Positions 23,101-33,619 of a stretch of DNA of 64,000 nt are shown in pieces. The notes beneath the pieces were generated by a model that worked only from the letters and a program-made list of their open reading frames with translations, made no database searches and was not told where the DNA came from. The DNA is taken from positions 124,001-188,000 of the forward strand of contig JAQFVV010006306.1 of the NCBI GenBank assembly GCA_028023455.1, given 5' to 3'. Made by a program: the position numbers and the translations under genes. Source of the stretch: Epiperipatus broadwayi. Taxonomy: Eukaryota > Onychophora > Udeonychophora > Euonychophora > Peripatidae. Position 1 is the stretch's first letter. Each line of letters opens with the position of its first letter.

Positions 23101-23141
23101 TCTCCAGACAAGTTTCTAATTTGTCGCTTTCATCGGTGAGA
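23101..23141 (-). ncRNA. Decayed hammerhead motif in F1 element
   Basis: On the minus strand: a TTCTCA stem I strand, CCGATGA (C for U at position 4), a weak stem II, GAAA, stem III ACT/TGT, GTC and TGGAGA. The loss of the invariant U makes activity unlikely. Confidence 0.5.
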
Positions 23142-23342
23142 AGACTTGGATTTCAGAGCACTGCACCTAGATATTAGAATCTAATGCTCCAGCAGGAGCC
23201 TAAAATGAAAGCTACCTTAATGTTTCCACCCAAGCTCATTCACTTGTGCTCATATATATCTAAATTCAATTCAGCATTTATATATTTTGGTGCCCTTGGT
23301 TTTTCAAAAATCACAATCACCATTATCCTATGGGTAATATAG

Positions 23343-23935
23343 ATATAAAACCATCAAAATATCACATGATCACTACTTCATACACTTACACATGCTGTTA
23401 ATAAGAGAACTCTCCATACAGTCCCATCCAAGTGCAAATTTTCATAATCAGCAGATGCAGGAGGTTTGTGCATAAAATTTCCTATCTAGTGCCTACTCAT
23501 CCAGCATTCCCATACTAGTTTCTAGCTTGTAGAGCCCTACAACTAGCTATTAGGATCTAATGCAATTCTCCAACAAAACCTATAGAAGCTGAACTGAGTT
23601 CAGATCTATATAACTATATATAGATGCTTAACTGAGTTCAGATCTGTATGACTATACAAATGAATGAGCCTGGGTGGTGTTTTCCTTTTGGGTTCCTAGC
23701 TTCATAGTTAATCAATAGGTAAAAGGTGGCTGATAGAGTTACATTAGATTCTAAGATCTAGGTGCAATGCTCTCAAATGCATGGCTCCTCACTGATAAAA
23801 GCCACAAACTAGAAACTAGTCTGGGGATATTGGATGAGTAGGCACTGGATAGGGATTTTATGCACAAACCTTCCACTATCTATTGAAAAAAAAAGTTACA
23901 CTTGGTGGCACTACTGCATGGAGAGTTTGGTATTC
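23343..23935. mobile_element. F1 element, near full-length copy (about 590 bp)
   Basis: The left end (AAAACCATCAAAATATCACA), the left arm to GGATCTAATGCAATTCTCC, a central non-palindromic part with CTGAACTGAGTTCAGATCTR twice, and the right arm to CACTACTGCATGGAGAGTTT are all present. The right arm carries a hammerhead core with CTGATAA. The centre has no open frame. This copy best shows the full family layout. Confidence 0.8.
23786..23827 (+). ncRNA. Decayed hammerhead motif in F1 element
   Basis: TCCTCA, CTGATAA (should be CTGATGA), a stem II with loop CACAA, GAAA, ACT/AGT, GTC and TGGGGA. Stems I and III are perfect, but one core G is lost. Confidence 0.55.
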
Positions 23936-24408
23936 TTATTAAATATCACACAACTTGATTAAAAAACTAATTCTCAGATAATCCAATGTTATCACCCTTT
24001 ATCTAAGCACGTGAAGATAATCATTTCTACTGTTTATATTTTCTTCAGGTTGCTCCATTTTTTAAAAATAGCAAGGAAAGCATTAGTTACTTTATAAAGA
24101 CATATATTACAAACTTTGCATGCATGCAGATATATGAGACATGAAAATGCAAATCAAGATAAAATTTTACTTTTTGACAGAAATATAAGTTTGCTTTCAA
24201 TTGCCTTTTTTTGTCAACATCAAAACCATTTATTTATTAAGAAAGCACAAACAATTTGAATTACTTGCAATTGATTTAAATAATCTAGACTTAATTAATA
24301 TTGACTTTTAGCAATATATGATCCATACATTTTATTGGGAAGCAAATACTTTATCAATAAAAGATGCTAACATGAATATTTAAATAAGTAAACTTATGTT
24401 TTTATATA
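23936..24408. other. Spacer without recognised features
   Basis: A+T-rich DNA between F1 copies. Nothing was recognised. Confidence 0.5.
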
Positions 24409-24665
24409 TTAAACCACTGAATATCACATGATCATTTCTTATGCGTACACAAGCTGTTTACACAGAGTCTAAACTCTCAATATCATAGCACCGCCAGTGC
24501 GAGCCAGAATAATCGATGGATGCAAGCCAAAGCCACAAGCTGGAAACTAGTCTGGGGATATTGGATGATTAAACCCTAGATGGGGATTTTATGCAAAAAC
24601 CTTCTTGCAACCATTGATTATTCTGGCTTGCACTGGTGGCACTACTGTATGGAGAGTTTAGCCTC
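24409..24665. mobile_element. F1 foldback, short copy
   Basis: It starts TTAAACCACTGAATATCACA and carries short left-arm sequence joined directly to the right arm (CACAAGCTGGAAACTAGTCT to GGCACTACTGTATGGAGAGT). The CTGATGA half of the ribozyme is deleted at the join, as in the copy at 20.2 kb. Confidence 0.8.
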
Positions 24666-24700
24666 TGTGCTTTTATATATTAGTGTACCGATTTAAAGAA

Positions 24701-24910
24701 GTTAAATCACTAACCATCACATGACTATCATTTCCTGTGCTTACAGAAGCAGACGTAACTGCGACAAACACTCCATACAGAAACTAGTCCGACGATATTG
24801 GATGAATAGGCATTCGATAGGGATTTTATGCACAAACCTTTTTGCATCCATTGATTACTGTGGCATGCACTGGGTGGCATTACTATATAAGTTTATCAGT
24901 TTTAATAGTT
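24701..24910. mobile_element. F1 foldback, further shortened copy
   Basis: It starts GTTAAATCACTAACCATCAC, retains CACTCCATACAG, then jumps to AAACTAGTCCGACGATATTG and the rest of the right arm. The open frame at 24,721-25,014 is a by-product of this repeat. Confidence 0.75.
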
Positions 24911-26695
24911 ACAGTATTTGGTTTTCAGATGAAATTCTAACGCTGTTCAGAAAATCTGTGATTATGATCTGCATTAGAGATACTATTCTGAATAGGAAAA
25001 TGAAAAATATATAGCCAATAATAAAACTGTTTAGGAAAACAGATACAATCAAGAAAAATATAGTGCTTATTAGGAAAACAGATACTGTCATTAGCAAAAA
25101 TCTAGTTCTATTTAAATTAAATAATACATGGCCAATTAATAATATACGAGCCCTAATTAGGTAAATTTGTAATTATATTCAAGGAAAGTAATAATGTGAT
25201 TAAAGTTCTCCAGTTTGAAGCAAAAATACTAAGATAAAATTGAGTTGCTACTACTAACTTGCTTTTCAGGGCTAACATATTTGATTGTTAATGAACTTTT
25301 AGGAAAGGGAATTTTAGGATCGAGAAATTGAAAAGGCAGACCAAATAATGTTTATTTATACAAAATTTTTACTATTACCATATTTAGGGTCAAGATGAAT
25401 CAATTGATTAAGGATTGTAAAGTGCAAATTTGATAATCAAATGCTATACATTCTCCGATTTAATCTTTTTTAAAATTTAAATACGATTTTTTTCAAAATA
25501 AACGATATACATGCAAACTTATCAACGACAGTTTTGCACATACAGCTTCGAACGAGTATGACATGGTAAAGCAATTCTATACACGTGTTAGTTTGTTACC
25601 TTTCTAAAATGATGTTTATTCTGACTGTTACTTCAATTGGCTCTTTGATGATACACTCTACGAAGACTTCTGTTCACGGCTGTGAAAAGATGTTTTATGT
25701 ATTTCTCTCACGAGTAGATGCAGTTGAAATTTACATTGTAAAGCTATTTTAAAGATCAGAATAAAATGAACAATCAATCATGGATCATACTTTTCACTTT
25801 TGTCTGGTTTCAAAATAAAACGTAAGAGCATAAAACAGTAGTAAATATTTTAATAAATTATTTCTAGAAGGGAGAGGTAATTGCAGGTGAATTTTCTAAA
25901 ACAAGTTGCTCGATCTTCTTACATTCAACCATAAAGGGCTTCATTAAAATGACCAAAAGAAGTTTTTTTTTTTTTTCTTTCAGCTAAAAATCCATCCAAT
26001 AATCTAGAAATTCCCCACTCTACCACGCGTCAAAACGTACGTTGCATTAAGATATTCTCAATTGCTAGTGAGCAATGTCAAAAATCATATAAATACCTGA
26101 ATGTAAGCATTGAAAATATATTGCATTTACATTAATAACGGCCAAAAAATATTCAGATCAGCAGTTGGCTAGAATGCATAGAGAAAAAGTTTGGCAATTA
26201 AACACAAAACATAAATTTATTTTAAAGAAGCAAATATTATAGCTACCTATTAAAAAAATTAAATTTCCTTTAAAATTTGAAAAACTTTGCAATTTATCAT
26301 ACTATAATGTAATAGAAAGTTCAGGGTTTGATTATAACTCATCGTTTGTTAGTTTTTAACTAAAAATGGCGAAATCTCGTTTGTCTCTTCATTTAATAAT
26401 GACTATTTCCTTTCAATTACAAAGTTCAAAAATAGTTTTCAACTATTTTAAAGAAAATATCATTGTATTAAAAAAGTAGTTTTATTTTTTATTATTTTAT
26501 AATCAAAAGTTTTAAAAGAAAAATATTCCCATCATGCAACAGTCCTGTACTGTACTGCTCTAAACAGTTTATTAATTCAGTACTATATTTGTTATCTGTG
26601 GAAAAAAGAAATAATGACCATTTACTTGCGGATTTTTTACTTATAGTGATTTACATTTGTTGTTTTCTTTTGAACGTAACTAATTTATTTTAAAA
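24911..26695. other. Region upstream of CHP1
   Basis: About 1.8 kb without recognised repeats, in contrast to the surroundings. It should contain the promoter and 5' UTR of the CHP1 gene, but no TATA box or start site could be assigned with confidence. Confidence 0.45.
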
Positions 26696-26762
26696 ATGGG
26701 CAACAGATCTTCATTAATGCTTCGAGATGAAGAAATTCAAGAGATTCAAAAAGAAACTGGTT
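26696..26762 (+). CDS. CHP1: CHP1-like calcineurin B homologous protein, first coding exon
   Basis: This exon encodes the first 22 residues, MGNRSSLMLRDEEIQEIQKE-TG, plus one base of codon 23. The family start (MGSRASTLLRDEEIEEIKKE in vertebrate CHP1, recalled from family knowledge) matches closely, and the next family residue is Phe, whose first T is kept before the donor T|GTGAGT at 26,763. Gly2 and the following residues form an N-myristoylation signal. CHP proteins are EF-hand Ca2+ sensors that bind and stabilise Na+/H+ exchangers at the plasma membrane. The ATG has a favourable AAAAATGG context. The EF-hand exons were not found by eye downstream, so the first intron probably exceeds the window. 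An isolated dead exon cannot be excluded, but conservation plus an intact donor argue for a live gene. Confidence 0.88.
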
Positions 26763-28799
26763 GTGAGTTATCCAATCTTAGTTTTATTTATTTTTCATTA
26801 TCTAATTTAGTCTCTTAAGAAAAATAACGTTTTACTACTAAACCATTTTTATTCTAAAGTGTAAAAGCGTTAAATTTTTTAAAAAATTGATATTCCTAGA
26901 AATTACCAGGATATGCCTACGTTTATAATTATTGCAATATAATTTAAGATCCACAAAAATTATTTCCAATTTTTAATTCTGATTGAAACACTTGACATAG
27001 TGTAAATAAATGTTGCTTACTTAAGGAAATGAATCTTATTGAACTTTGAATGGAAATGTAATCTTCCAATACACAACTATAAGTAGATTTTTTTTAAAAA
27101 TTTTTTTACGGTTTTGCTTTCTTCTATTTAAAACATTAATAAACAAGTTTAAATTTGTTCAATATTTATGGTATTTTTAAGTCAGCCTGGGGGGGAGGGT
27201 GATTTTCGCCCTTTGTTTACATATACATGGAGCTGTGCTTAATTTTAAATTTTATTACTTTAAAACTATTTTCTTTCTTTGATTTAATCCAGTAAGAATC
27301 GGTTTTAATTATCCATAAAATTTAATCACTTGGTTTTTTCTATTTTGTATAAGCTTTTAATCTTTGTCCTGAGACCTTGAAAAATTATTTTTAAATATTA
27401 GCATATTTAAAAACCACTTCTTCAAATTAAAGAACTATTAATAAATAAATTACTACAAATAAAAATATATGTTTCAAAGAGTATGTAGTTAAGTGAACAT
27501 TTAAATATACGATTACGTATAGAGATTGAAGTTGGACTACTTATTCCATTCGTTTATGCCTAATTAAAAAGCTGATATTCTTTGATTGGGTTTAAATTTT
27601 ATATCTGGACAAGGAATGATGTGATAAGTAATCTCTCGTTTAATATATGATTATTAATGATAATTATTAATGTAAATGGTGCCAAATATATGAGCGCAGG
27701 AAGTTTGAAACTTGTAAATCAAATTGTGATAAAATAAATATTTTGACCTTGATCTTCGCTTGTTGATATATATATAATTTGTTAACTAATAATATTAAAT
27801 TACTTTTTGATTAAAAATTCTTCGGGACGAGAGTGATATATTGGTTTTATATTCCACATGAATGAATCTTTCTTTTCAAGATCGAAACTATCATTCTAGA
27901 TGTATTTTTATGACAAGGAAGAAATTAATAATTAAATTTTTTAGTACCGATTTTTTTTTTTTTTTGATAGCACTTGGAATATTCTATTGTTTGTGCTATG
28001 TTCGGGCTGTAATTTATTACAACCACCTATTTTATTATTACGAACATAAACTAGCATATATGTTTAAAAAAGAAATGAACTCTCTGGATGACAATCGGGT
28101 TAAACTATTTACAATTATTGTAATAAAATATAATACAAAATTTACACAAGTATTTTTACCGTACACTTATCTATACCCTGAGGCTTATTAACAAACAGTA
28201 ATATAGACCTAGTTGCCCTTTAATTTTGCCTAGATCCCTCCTTTGCACCTTCAGCGGGAATTCACTGGGTAAGAAAGCCAGTCCAGGTCCTTCTTCTTTA
28301 GTAAATCGGCCAATCTTCAGTAGCAAATACTTTTTATAGGTAGTTCCCCTTCCAGACTGAGAGCATTAGGATCCAGTGGACATTCTCCCCTATTGGTCAT
28401 TTATATTTATACCTATGCTTATTGGTTTGCAGTACTACATGCTCAATCTGGTTTAAACTCATGCTCGATCTGAGCATATCCATAGAAAACTTGTGTGCAC
28501 GTATTTTAATTCGTGCAGCACACAAGCAGTTTGTGAAATATCGATGCAATTCCTTGAAATTGTCACAAGTTTTTATTAATCCTGATAAATCAAATTCATT
28601 TTAATGAATTATATTCACGTTGTTAATAAGTTCTAGCAGCCATTCATCTCGGAATAATAATACTGATATTTGAATTCTAGTGAACTTTATATAGCTTGGA
28701 AGTTGTCAGAATTTTTAAGACTGAAATAGCTATTCTTTATGAAACTCATTTTCTAGAGGAAGTTTAAATAAATAAATGGCTATTAAGTTTTTTTAAAAA
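26763..28799. other. CHP1 intron 1, beginning
   Basis: A+T-rich intron DNA. A 109-codon plus-strand frame at 27,862-28,191 (hydrophobic middle segment after a Lys-rich start) and a 60-codon frame at 28,422 have no recognisable family. The slightly G+C-richer block at 28,195-28,400 was not identified. Confidence 0.5.
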
Positions 28800-29815
28800 T
28801 AAAAACAACTTGAATAAAATGGTATTAAATGATGGTAGAATCATAGTGAGATGTAACTTGGGATCTTCTATTCTTTCTATTTTTGGAATTTCTAAATATA
28901 TCAATGAAAAAGTTCATAATATTAAATTTGTTTTATGCAGTGACTTGGTATACTCCAACATTAAAATCAGAAAATTCAGAGAAAGGTTTCATTCTTTGTT
29001 GTATCTTGTTATTACCTTATTATCAATAGGATACAAAACATTAAAAAAATTTTATGGACATTGTAATGCATTTAACGATAGTAACAGTAAAACTGCCGTT
29101 CAAAGTCATTGAAAATAGTGATATTGGTTTGGTGAATCTGATAATCTATTGTTGAATTTTTGCACAGCATATGGACTAAGTATTATGAATGTTTTGTTTA
29201 GACAGAAAAAAAAATACTAATGGCTTTATTGCTTGGGAGTTCATAAGTTTGAGCACTAGAATCGATCCTGGTTCCTCCCGATTCTAAGTCGGGTGATGTA
29301 CCAAGGGCGCCAAACTATGTAGGTATTTAGATAGAAAAATTGTTCTATAGAAACTTAACTGCCTCCATGTGCAAAGCATTTACATCTTGTAGATTAATTA
29401 GAAGCAGCTACAAGAAATTGTCCAACAGATCATAGATTAGTATTATTCAGAATTAAAATGATATTGGCAGTAAATAGTAGATCCTGCCCCGAACAATATT
29501 GGTCAAAATTTTAATTTTTTAAGTATTATTAGCTATTAAACACTAAAATTATCAATTACAATTTTCAAACTGATCATGTTGCTTAGACATGTAAAAGAAT
29601 ATGTTATAAATTTAAGCAATCTGTCTTGGTTTCTCTATAAAGTCATCCTGGTTCTCTGAAAATGACTTATCATTAGTGACCAGAGTAAAAGAAACGTGAT
29701 ATTTTTTGCTTGGCTAAATAATATGAAAGTGAGGCTTAAAATGTAGTATAGTGACTGTCAACAAGATTAATTGATGATTGGTGGGTTAAAATTGCAAAGA
29801 AGATAGGCATTCACT
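28800..29815 (+). pseudogene. LINE endonuclease-domain relic interrupted by a SINE
   Basis: The 100-codon frame at 28,810-29,112 and its continuation in other frames follow the apurinic-type LINE endonuclease: GRIIVRCNLGSSILSIFGI, a CNAFNDSN stretch where intact members have GDFNA, then LLLNFCTAYGLSIMNVLF. After an inserted tRNA-like SINE, the endonuclease end TDHRLVLFRIKM appears (about 29,423-29,460), followed by the linker text DDWWVKIAKKI (about 29,775-29,810). The LINE is therefore present up to the region before the RT and then lost. Its clade may be RTE- or CR1-like. Confidence 0.65.
29231..29313 (-). mobile_element. tRNA-like SINE head nested in LINE endonuclease
   Basis: On the minus strand, GGCGCCCTTGGTACATC is followed by an anticodon-arm-like CCGA-CTTAGAA-TCGG (a perfect 4-bp stem with a 7-base loop, triplet TAG) and a B-box-like GGATCGATTCT. 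It resembles a tRNA-Leu-type head. It interrupts the endonuclease reading between MNVLF and TDHRLV, so it is younger than that LINE. Confidence 0.6.
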
Positions 29816-31072
29816 GATTGTGGTCACATTTAATCTTTTTTTTTACTATCTTAAAAATAACATGTAGATATGAAAAAACATAATTTTATTAAATTAATGG
29901 ATGATATTCTTTTATATGAAATAATGATATTTGAACATACGAAGAGAGCATTTTCAGTACATTTTTTAATAATAAAAATTCTGGTATCTTAATTTATCCA
30001 TTTAGCAAAGATAGTATTTTAAATATAAAACAAATGCTTGATATAATCTGGAACTATTTAATTCATAGAAGACATGATGTATTAAGTTGATAATATAAAC
30101 TTCAATAACTCTTTAAGAGAACAGATATTTTTAATTTATTTTTTCTCTACATCTTTAATATTTTTTTTTGCAAATCATTATAATGCATTTGTTGAATATT
30201 CCTTAATAAATATTCTTTAACTTTTGCATATAAAATTCACTGTGATTTAACATGTAGGATATGTTACTAACCTCTTTGAAGATACAGGCATGGCTTAATA
30301 TTTAATAGTTGGAGCTTATACTCTCAACTACACTTTATTAATAGTGTGTTTTATATTGTACTTCATAGTACAATAATATATAAAATGGAAGGTCTACTAT
30401 ACAGGAAAGATTACAAAATTTAACTTCTTTATAGCTTAGTGCTGCTTTCGATCAGGTCGTCATATCCATAGCACAAAGATAGGCATGCAGGAGAACAAAC
30501 TTGTATGTTAATTTAGTATGCAAGTTTGTAAATTTATAAATACCACTTGCGTTGATCAGGCAATGCATGAGTCTTTTGTATTTATCATGGGGATGTTGTT
30601 TGCGATAAACATGTCTGCATTTTCTCTTTCGATTCTCTATTTATTGAATTATAAATGAATAAGGAAAGAAATAAAAAATATATTGAGTTACATAAAATAC
30701 AATTGTTTAATGTATTAATGTCCTCTGTTTACTGACAATTGCTTTGAAGCAGTTAGTCTTTAAGATAGCATTTGCATATATAAATGATTATCCTTTATAA
30801 ATACTTCCATCGATTTAGTATAACGAAATTTTTAGAAGAAATTATTCATTGTTTACCTCTTAACTAAACAGTTACATTCTACAGATTATGTTCAAATTAA
30901 ATGAGAATTTATATTTTTGTTTCGTTTGTGCTAACGATACTATTGCTTCATATACACACTTATATATAATTTACTTGAGGACCTACATTTAAATATATCT
31001 TAATATTTTAATCTTTGATTCTTTATTAAAAGAATATCTAAATCATTATATCAAAGCACAAAAAGAGTAGGC
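29816..31072. other. Intron sequence without recognised features
   Basis: A+T-rich DNA. Nothing was recognised. Confidence 0.5.
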
Positions 31073-31284
31073 ACTTTCAACTTACGCCCCATGTGGCTGC
31101 AAGAGGCGCTGTTTCCGTGTCAACCACAAATATTCAAAGTAGGGGGCCAAAAGCAGCAATGCAAGTTCCAGCCGCTAGGTGGTGCTGTTCACCATGTGTA
31201 CGCACAGGAACCTTATGCCAAGTAGCTGCCAGCACTACTGCCTGCAAGTGCCTCTTGTGGCCACATGGGGTGTAAGTTGAAAGT
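31073..31284. mobile_element. G+C-rich MITE with about 38-bp TIRs
   Basis: Inverted ends ACTTTCAACTTACGCCCCAT and its near-exact inverse (continuing through GTGGCTGCAAGAGGC) bound 212 bp of distinctly G+C-rich DNA. The interior has CTAGGTGGTGCTG. The 60-codon open frame inside (31,093-31,275) arises from the repeat. The base immediately outside each TIR does not give a clear target duplication. Confidence 0.85.
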
Positions 31285-32270
31285 AACAAAGTATTTATTA
31301 ACCTTTTTCATCTTTTAAGCTTTTATGTGAACATATTTTAAGTAATAAAATCTTTTGAAATTTTAACAGCTTATACCAATAAGTAATTCGATATCTCACT
31401 TTAAAATTGGAAAACTAAAGTATGTTTATATTTAGACTTTATAGATAATTTAATAAATCACAAACTATACATTAAATTACATAATCACAGGCATAATTAT
31501 GTTGATAACAATAATCATATTTTTTCATAAAATTTCAGAAAAGCACTTAAATTTATTTTGATTTTGTTTTTATTGTTTTTTGGAAGATGTAAACAACAAA
31601 TTTAATATGCTGTGTTTTTGTTTTTTTAGGGATAATAAATATATGCATCATGGTTTTGAAATTTAATTTGCTTCTTGAATTTTTTTACATTCATAGGATA
31701 ATAATTTTCACAGGAATAATAATATTAAAGATATTTTAATGACATGGAATCTTGGGGTTTAAGTTTATTTCTTCATACAATTGAATAAGTAATGTGAATT
31801 ATGACATCTTTATACTTTCCAAATTGCTCTTGAAACAAGTGTGGGGTTAATTCTTTAGAATTAAATTTTATATTTAAAGGATTTCTAAACATTTTTTTTG
31901 AAAATTAATTTCATATGAGAACTAAGTTCTGTGCATGAAAACAATTGTGCTACTTAAAATAAGCTTTTCCTGTCTTTATAGAATTTTATTTTATTTAAAA
32001 TACAGACATTAATATATTTTTCTGAATATTTTATCATTCTTATATTTGTTTATAATGGCCTAAAACCATTTAAAATTTCAAAAAATATTAATAAACCAAA
32101 ATGTAATATCATCATTGAAACTTATATTTAATTCAGCAGAGGCCTTAGTAAAAAAAAACACTCCAAAGTCACATGTATCCAAGAGATACATTCATTAACA
32201 GTGCAAAAAAATCAAATCAGATGTCATATGACCTAATTTAATAAAGTTTGTGTTTACAAATGTTATATAT
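31285..32270. other. Intron sequence without recognised features
   Basis: A+T-rich DNA. Nothing was recognised. Confidence 0.5.
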
Positions 32271-32316
32271 CGAGCTCGCAAAACAAACTCTTAACAAGCT
32301 TTGTAGAATACCCCCA

Positions 32317-32356
32317 ACTTCAGACCAGTTTCTGCTACTGGCATCCTCAGTGAGGT
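32317..32356 (-). ncRNA. Hammerhead ribozyme motif, F3 left arm
   Basis: On the minus strand: ACCTCA, CTGAGGA (fits CTGANGA), stem II TGC-CAGTA-GCA, GAA, stem III ACT/GGT, cleavage triplet GTC, then TGAAGT, which pairs with ACCTCA with one mismatch. All core positions are intact. The predicted cut lies between 32,323 and 32,322. Confidence 0.75.
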
Positions 32357-32602
32357 GCTAGGATATTCAATCATTAGATTAAAAATACCAGGACAAGCCT
32401 AGCACTTTATCTAATGTATAAATCTATTAATATATGGTGTATCTGAACTTAGTTCAGTCCCATATGACTATTTAAGTTAGATAGCTGGATTTGAAGACAT
32501 ATGGATGTCTGAAATTCTCAGAATTTCTTCTTAATAGTTATATATTAGATAAAGTGCTGGGCTTGTCCTGGTATTTTTAATCTAATGCTTGAATATCCTA
32601 GC

Positions 32603-32642
32603 ACCTCACTGAGAAAGCCAGTAGCAGAAACCGGTCTGAGGT
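32603..32642 (+). ncRNA. Hammerhead ribozyme motif, F3 right arm
   Basis: ACCTCA, CTGAGAA (one core change, G to A), stem II GC-CAGTA-GC, GAA, stem III ACC/GGT (perfect), cleavage triplet GTC, then TGAGGT, which pairs perfectly over 6 bp with ACCTCA. Together with the left arm, this shows compensatory preservation of stems I and III. The predicted cut is after 32,636. Confidence 0.72.
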
Positions 32643-33329
32643 TGGGGGTATTCTACAAAACTTGTTAAGAGTTTGTTTTGCGCACTCTATATATATCATT
32701 AACAGTATGTATTGAAATACCCCAAAAAAATTTAAAAGCCTTTAAAATATGATTATTTATTTATTTTCAATTGCTAAAATAATAGAAAATTAATTTATAA
32801 AATAATTAAAATTTTAACTAAAAATATTTTTTTTAAAAAAAACTCAATATGGATTCATAGAAAGAGGAAACACAACTATGTTATTACAGAATTTTACAGA
32901 TAAAATTAATAATTCATTAAATGATAATATGTTAACTACAGTTGTTTTACATTTTTATAAGCCTTTTGACATTTTTCAGCATAAGCATGATTCACAGTTT
33001 ATAAAATTGTGGAGTTAGAGGAAAATTGCTCAGATTCGTTAAAAATTACTTAAATGGTAAATATGTTATATCAAAAAATATCAAATGCATTCACTAATGA
33101 GGGGAAAATATTATATGGAGTTCCTCAACATTTTATACTTACTACATTGTTGTTTCTGATTTTCATAAGTGTTCTAGGAAATACTAATATTGAAGGATTA
33201 ATATGCAGATGATATTGTTATTGTGAGTGTAAATAAAGGTGTTGATGTTAAAGAATGTCAAGAAAGTCTAAACAAAATTGCCATTTGGTGCTTTGAGAAA
33301 GGACTTTATATAAATGGAGAAAAAGAAAA

Positions 33330-33480
33330 TACATGTTAATATGATCTCACATGAAATATGAAAATAGTGATGTACATCTACATTCACATATATGAGTGCA
33401 TATATGCTAATATATTCTCCTCACATGAAATATGAAAATAGTGATAGACATCTACATTCACCTGAGTGTATATATGTTAA
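33330..33480. repeat. Internal tandem duplication in LINE relic
   Basis: The segment CTCACATGAAATATGAAAAT, then AGTGATRKACATCTACATTC, occurs twice (about 33,346 and 33,419), period about 73 bp. The second copy keeps TGAGTGYATATATG. It arose within the dead LINE. Confidence 0.75.
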
Positions 33481-33619
33481 GAATGTAATATATAATGATA
33501 ATAAAAGCAGAACAAGTAAAATATATTAGATATCTTGGAATTATGGTAGATGAAAAAGTGTCTTGAAAACATCATATCGTACGAATTAATAAATTTAGAA
33601 GATATTTTATAACAATGTT

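Larger units (their letters stand above)
22869..23340. mobile_element. F1 element with nested LINE tail
   Basis: The left end (AAAACCATCAAAAGATCACA) and the block CTCTCCATATAGTAGTGCCA are separated by a 70-bp reverse-oriented L-CKLC 3' tail (about 22,929-22,999). The left arm continues through the ribozyme region to TCTAATGCTCCAGCAGGAGC. The rest is the F1 central part, including an ATATTTTGGTGCCCTTGGTT-like segment. No right arm is present. Confidence 0.75.
32271..32688. mobile_element. Foldback element family F3 (inverted hammerhead dimer)
   Basis: Two arms of about 145 bp (about 32,277-32,422 and 32,535-32,683) are inverted copies with only a few differences. They run from GCAAAACAAACTCTTAACAA through the hammerhead to ACAAGCCCAGCACTTTATCT. 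The roughly 110-bp centre contains TGAACTTAGTTCAGTCCCAT, similar to the centre of F1 (CTGAACTGAGTTCAG), which suggests that F1 and F3 share an origin. Each arm carries a ribozyme facing outwards from the centre. Confidence 0.88.

Noticed and set aside
27862-28191. 109-codon ORF with a hydrophobic segment
   Set aside because: No start context, conserved motif, or splice structure; hydrophobic runs come from T-rich DNA.
29231-29313. Functional tRNA-Leu(UAG) gene on the minus strand
   Set aside because: The anticodon arm is good, but the acceptor and T arms do not close, and it sits as an insertion within a LINE.
31093-31275. 60-codon ORF with Ala/Cys-rich product
   Set aside because: It coincides exactly with a palindromic MITE; its composition reflects the repeat's high G+C.
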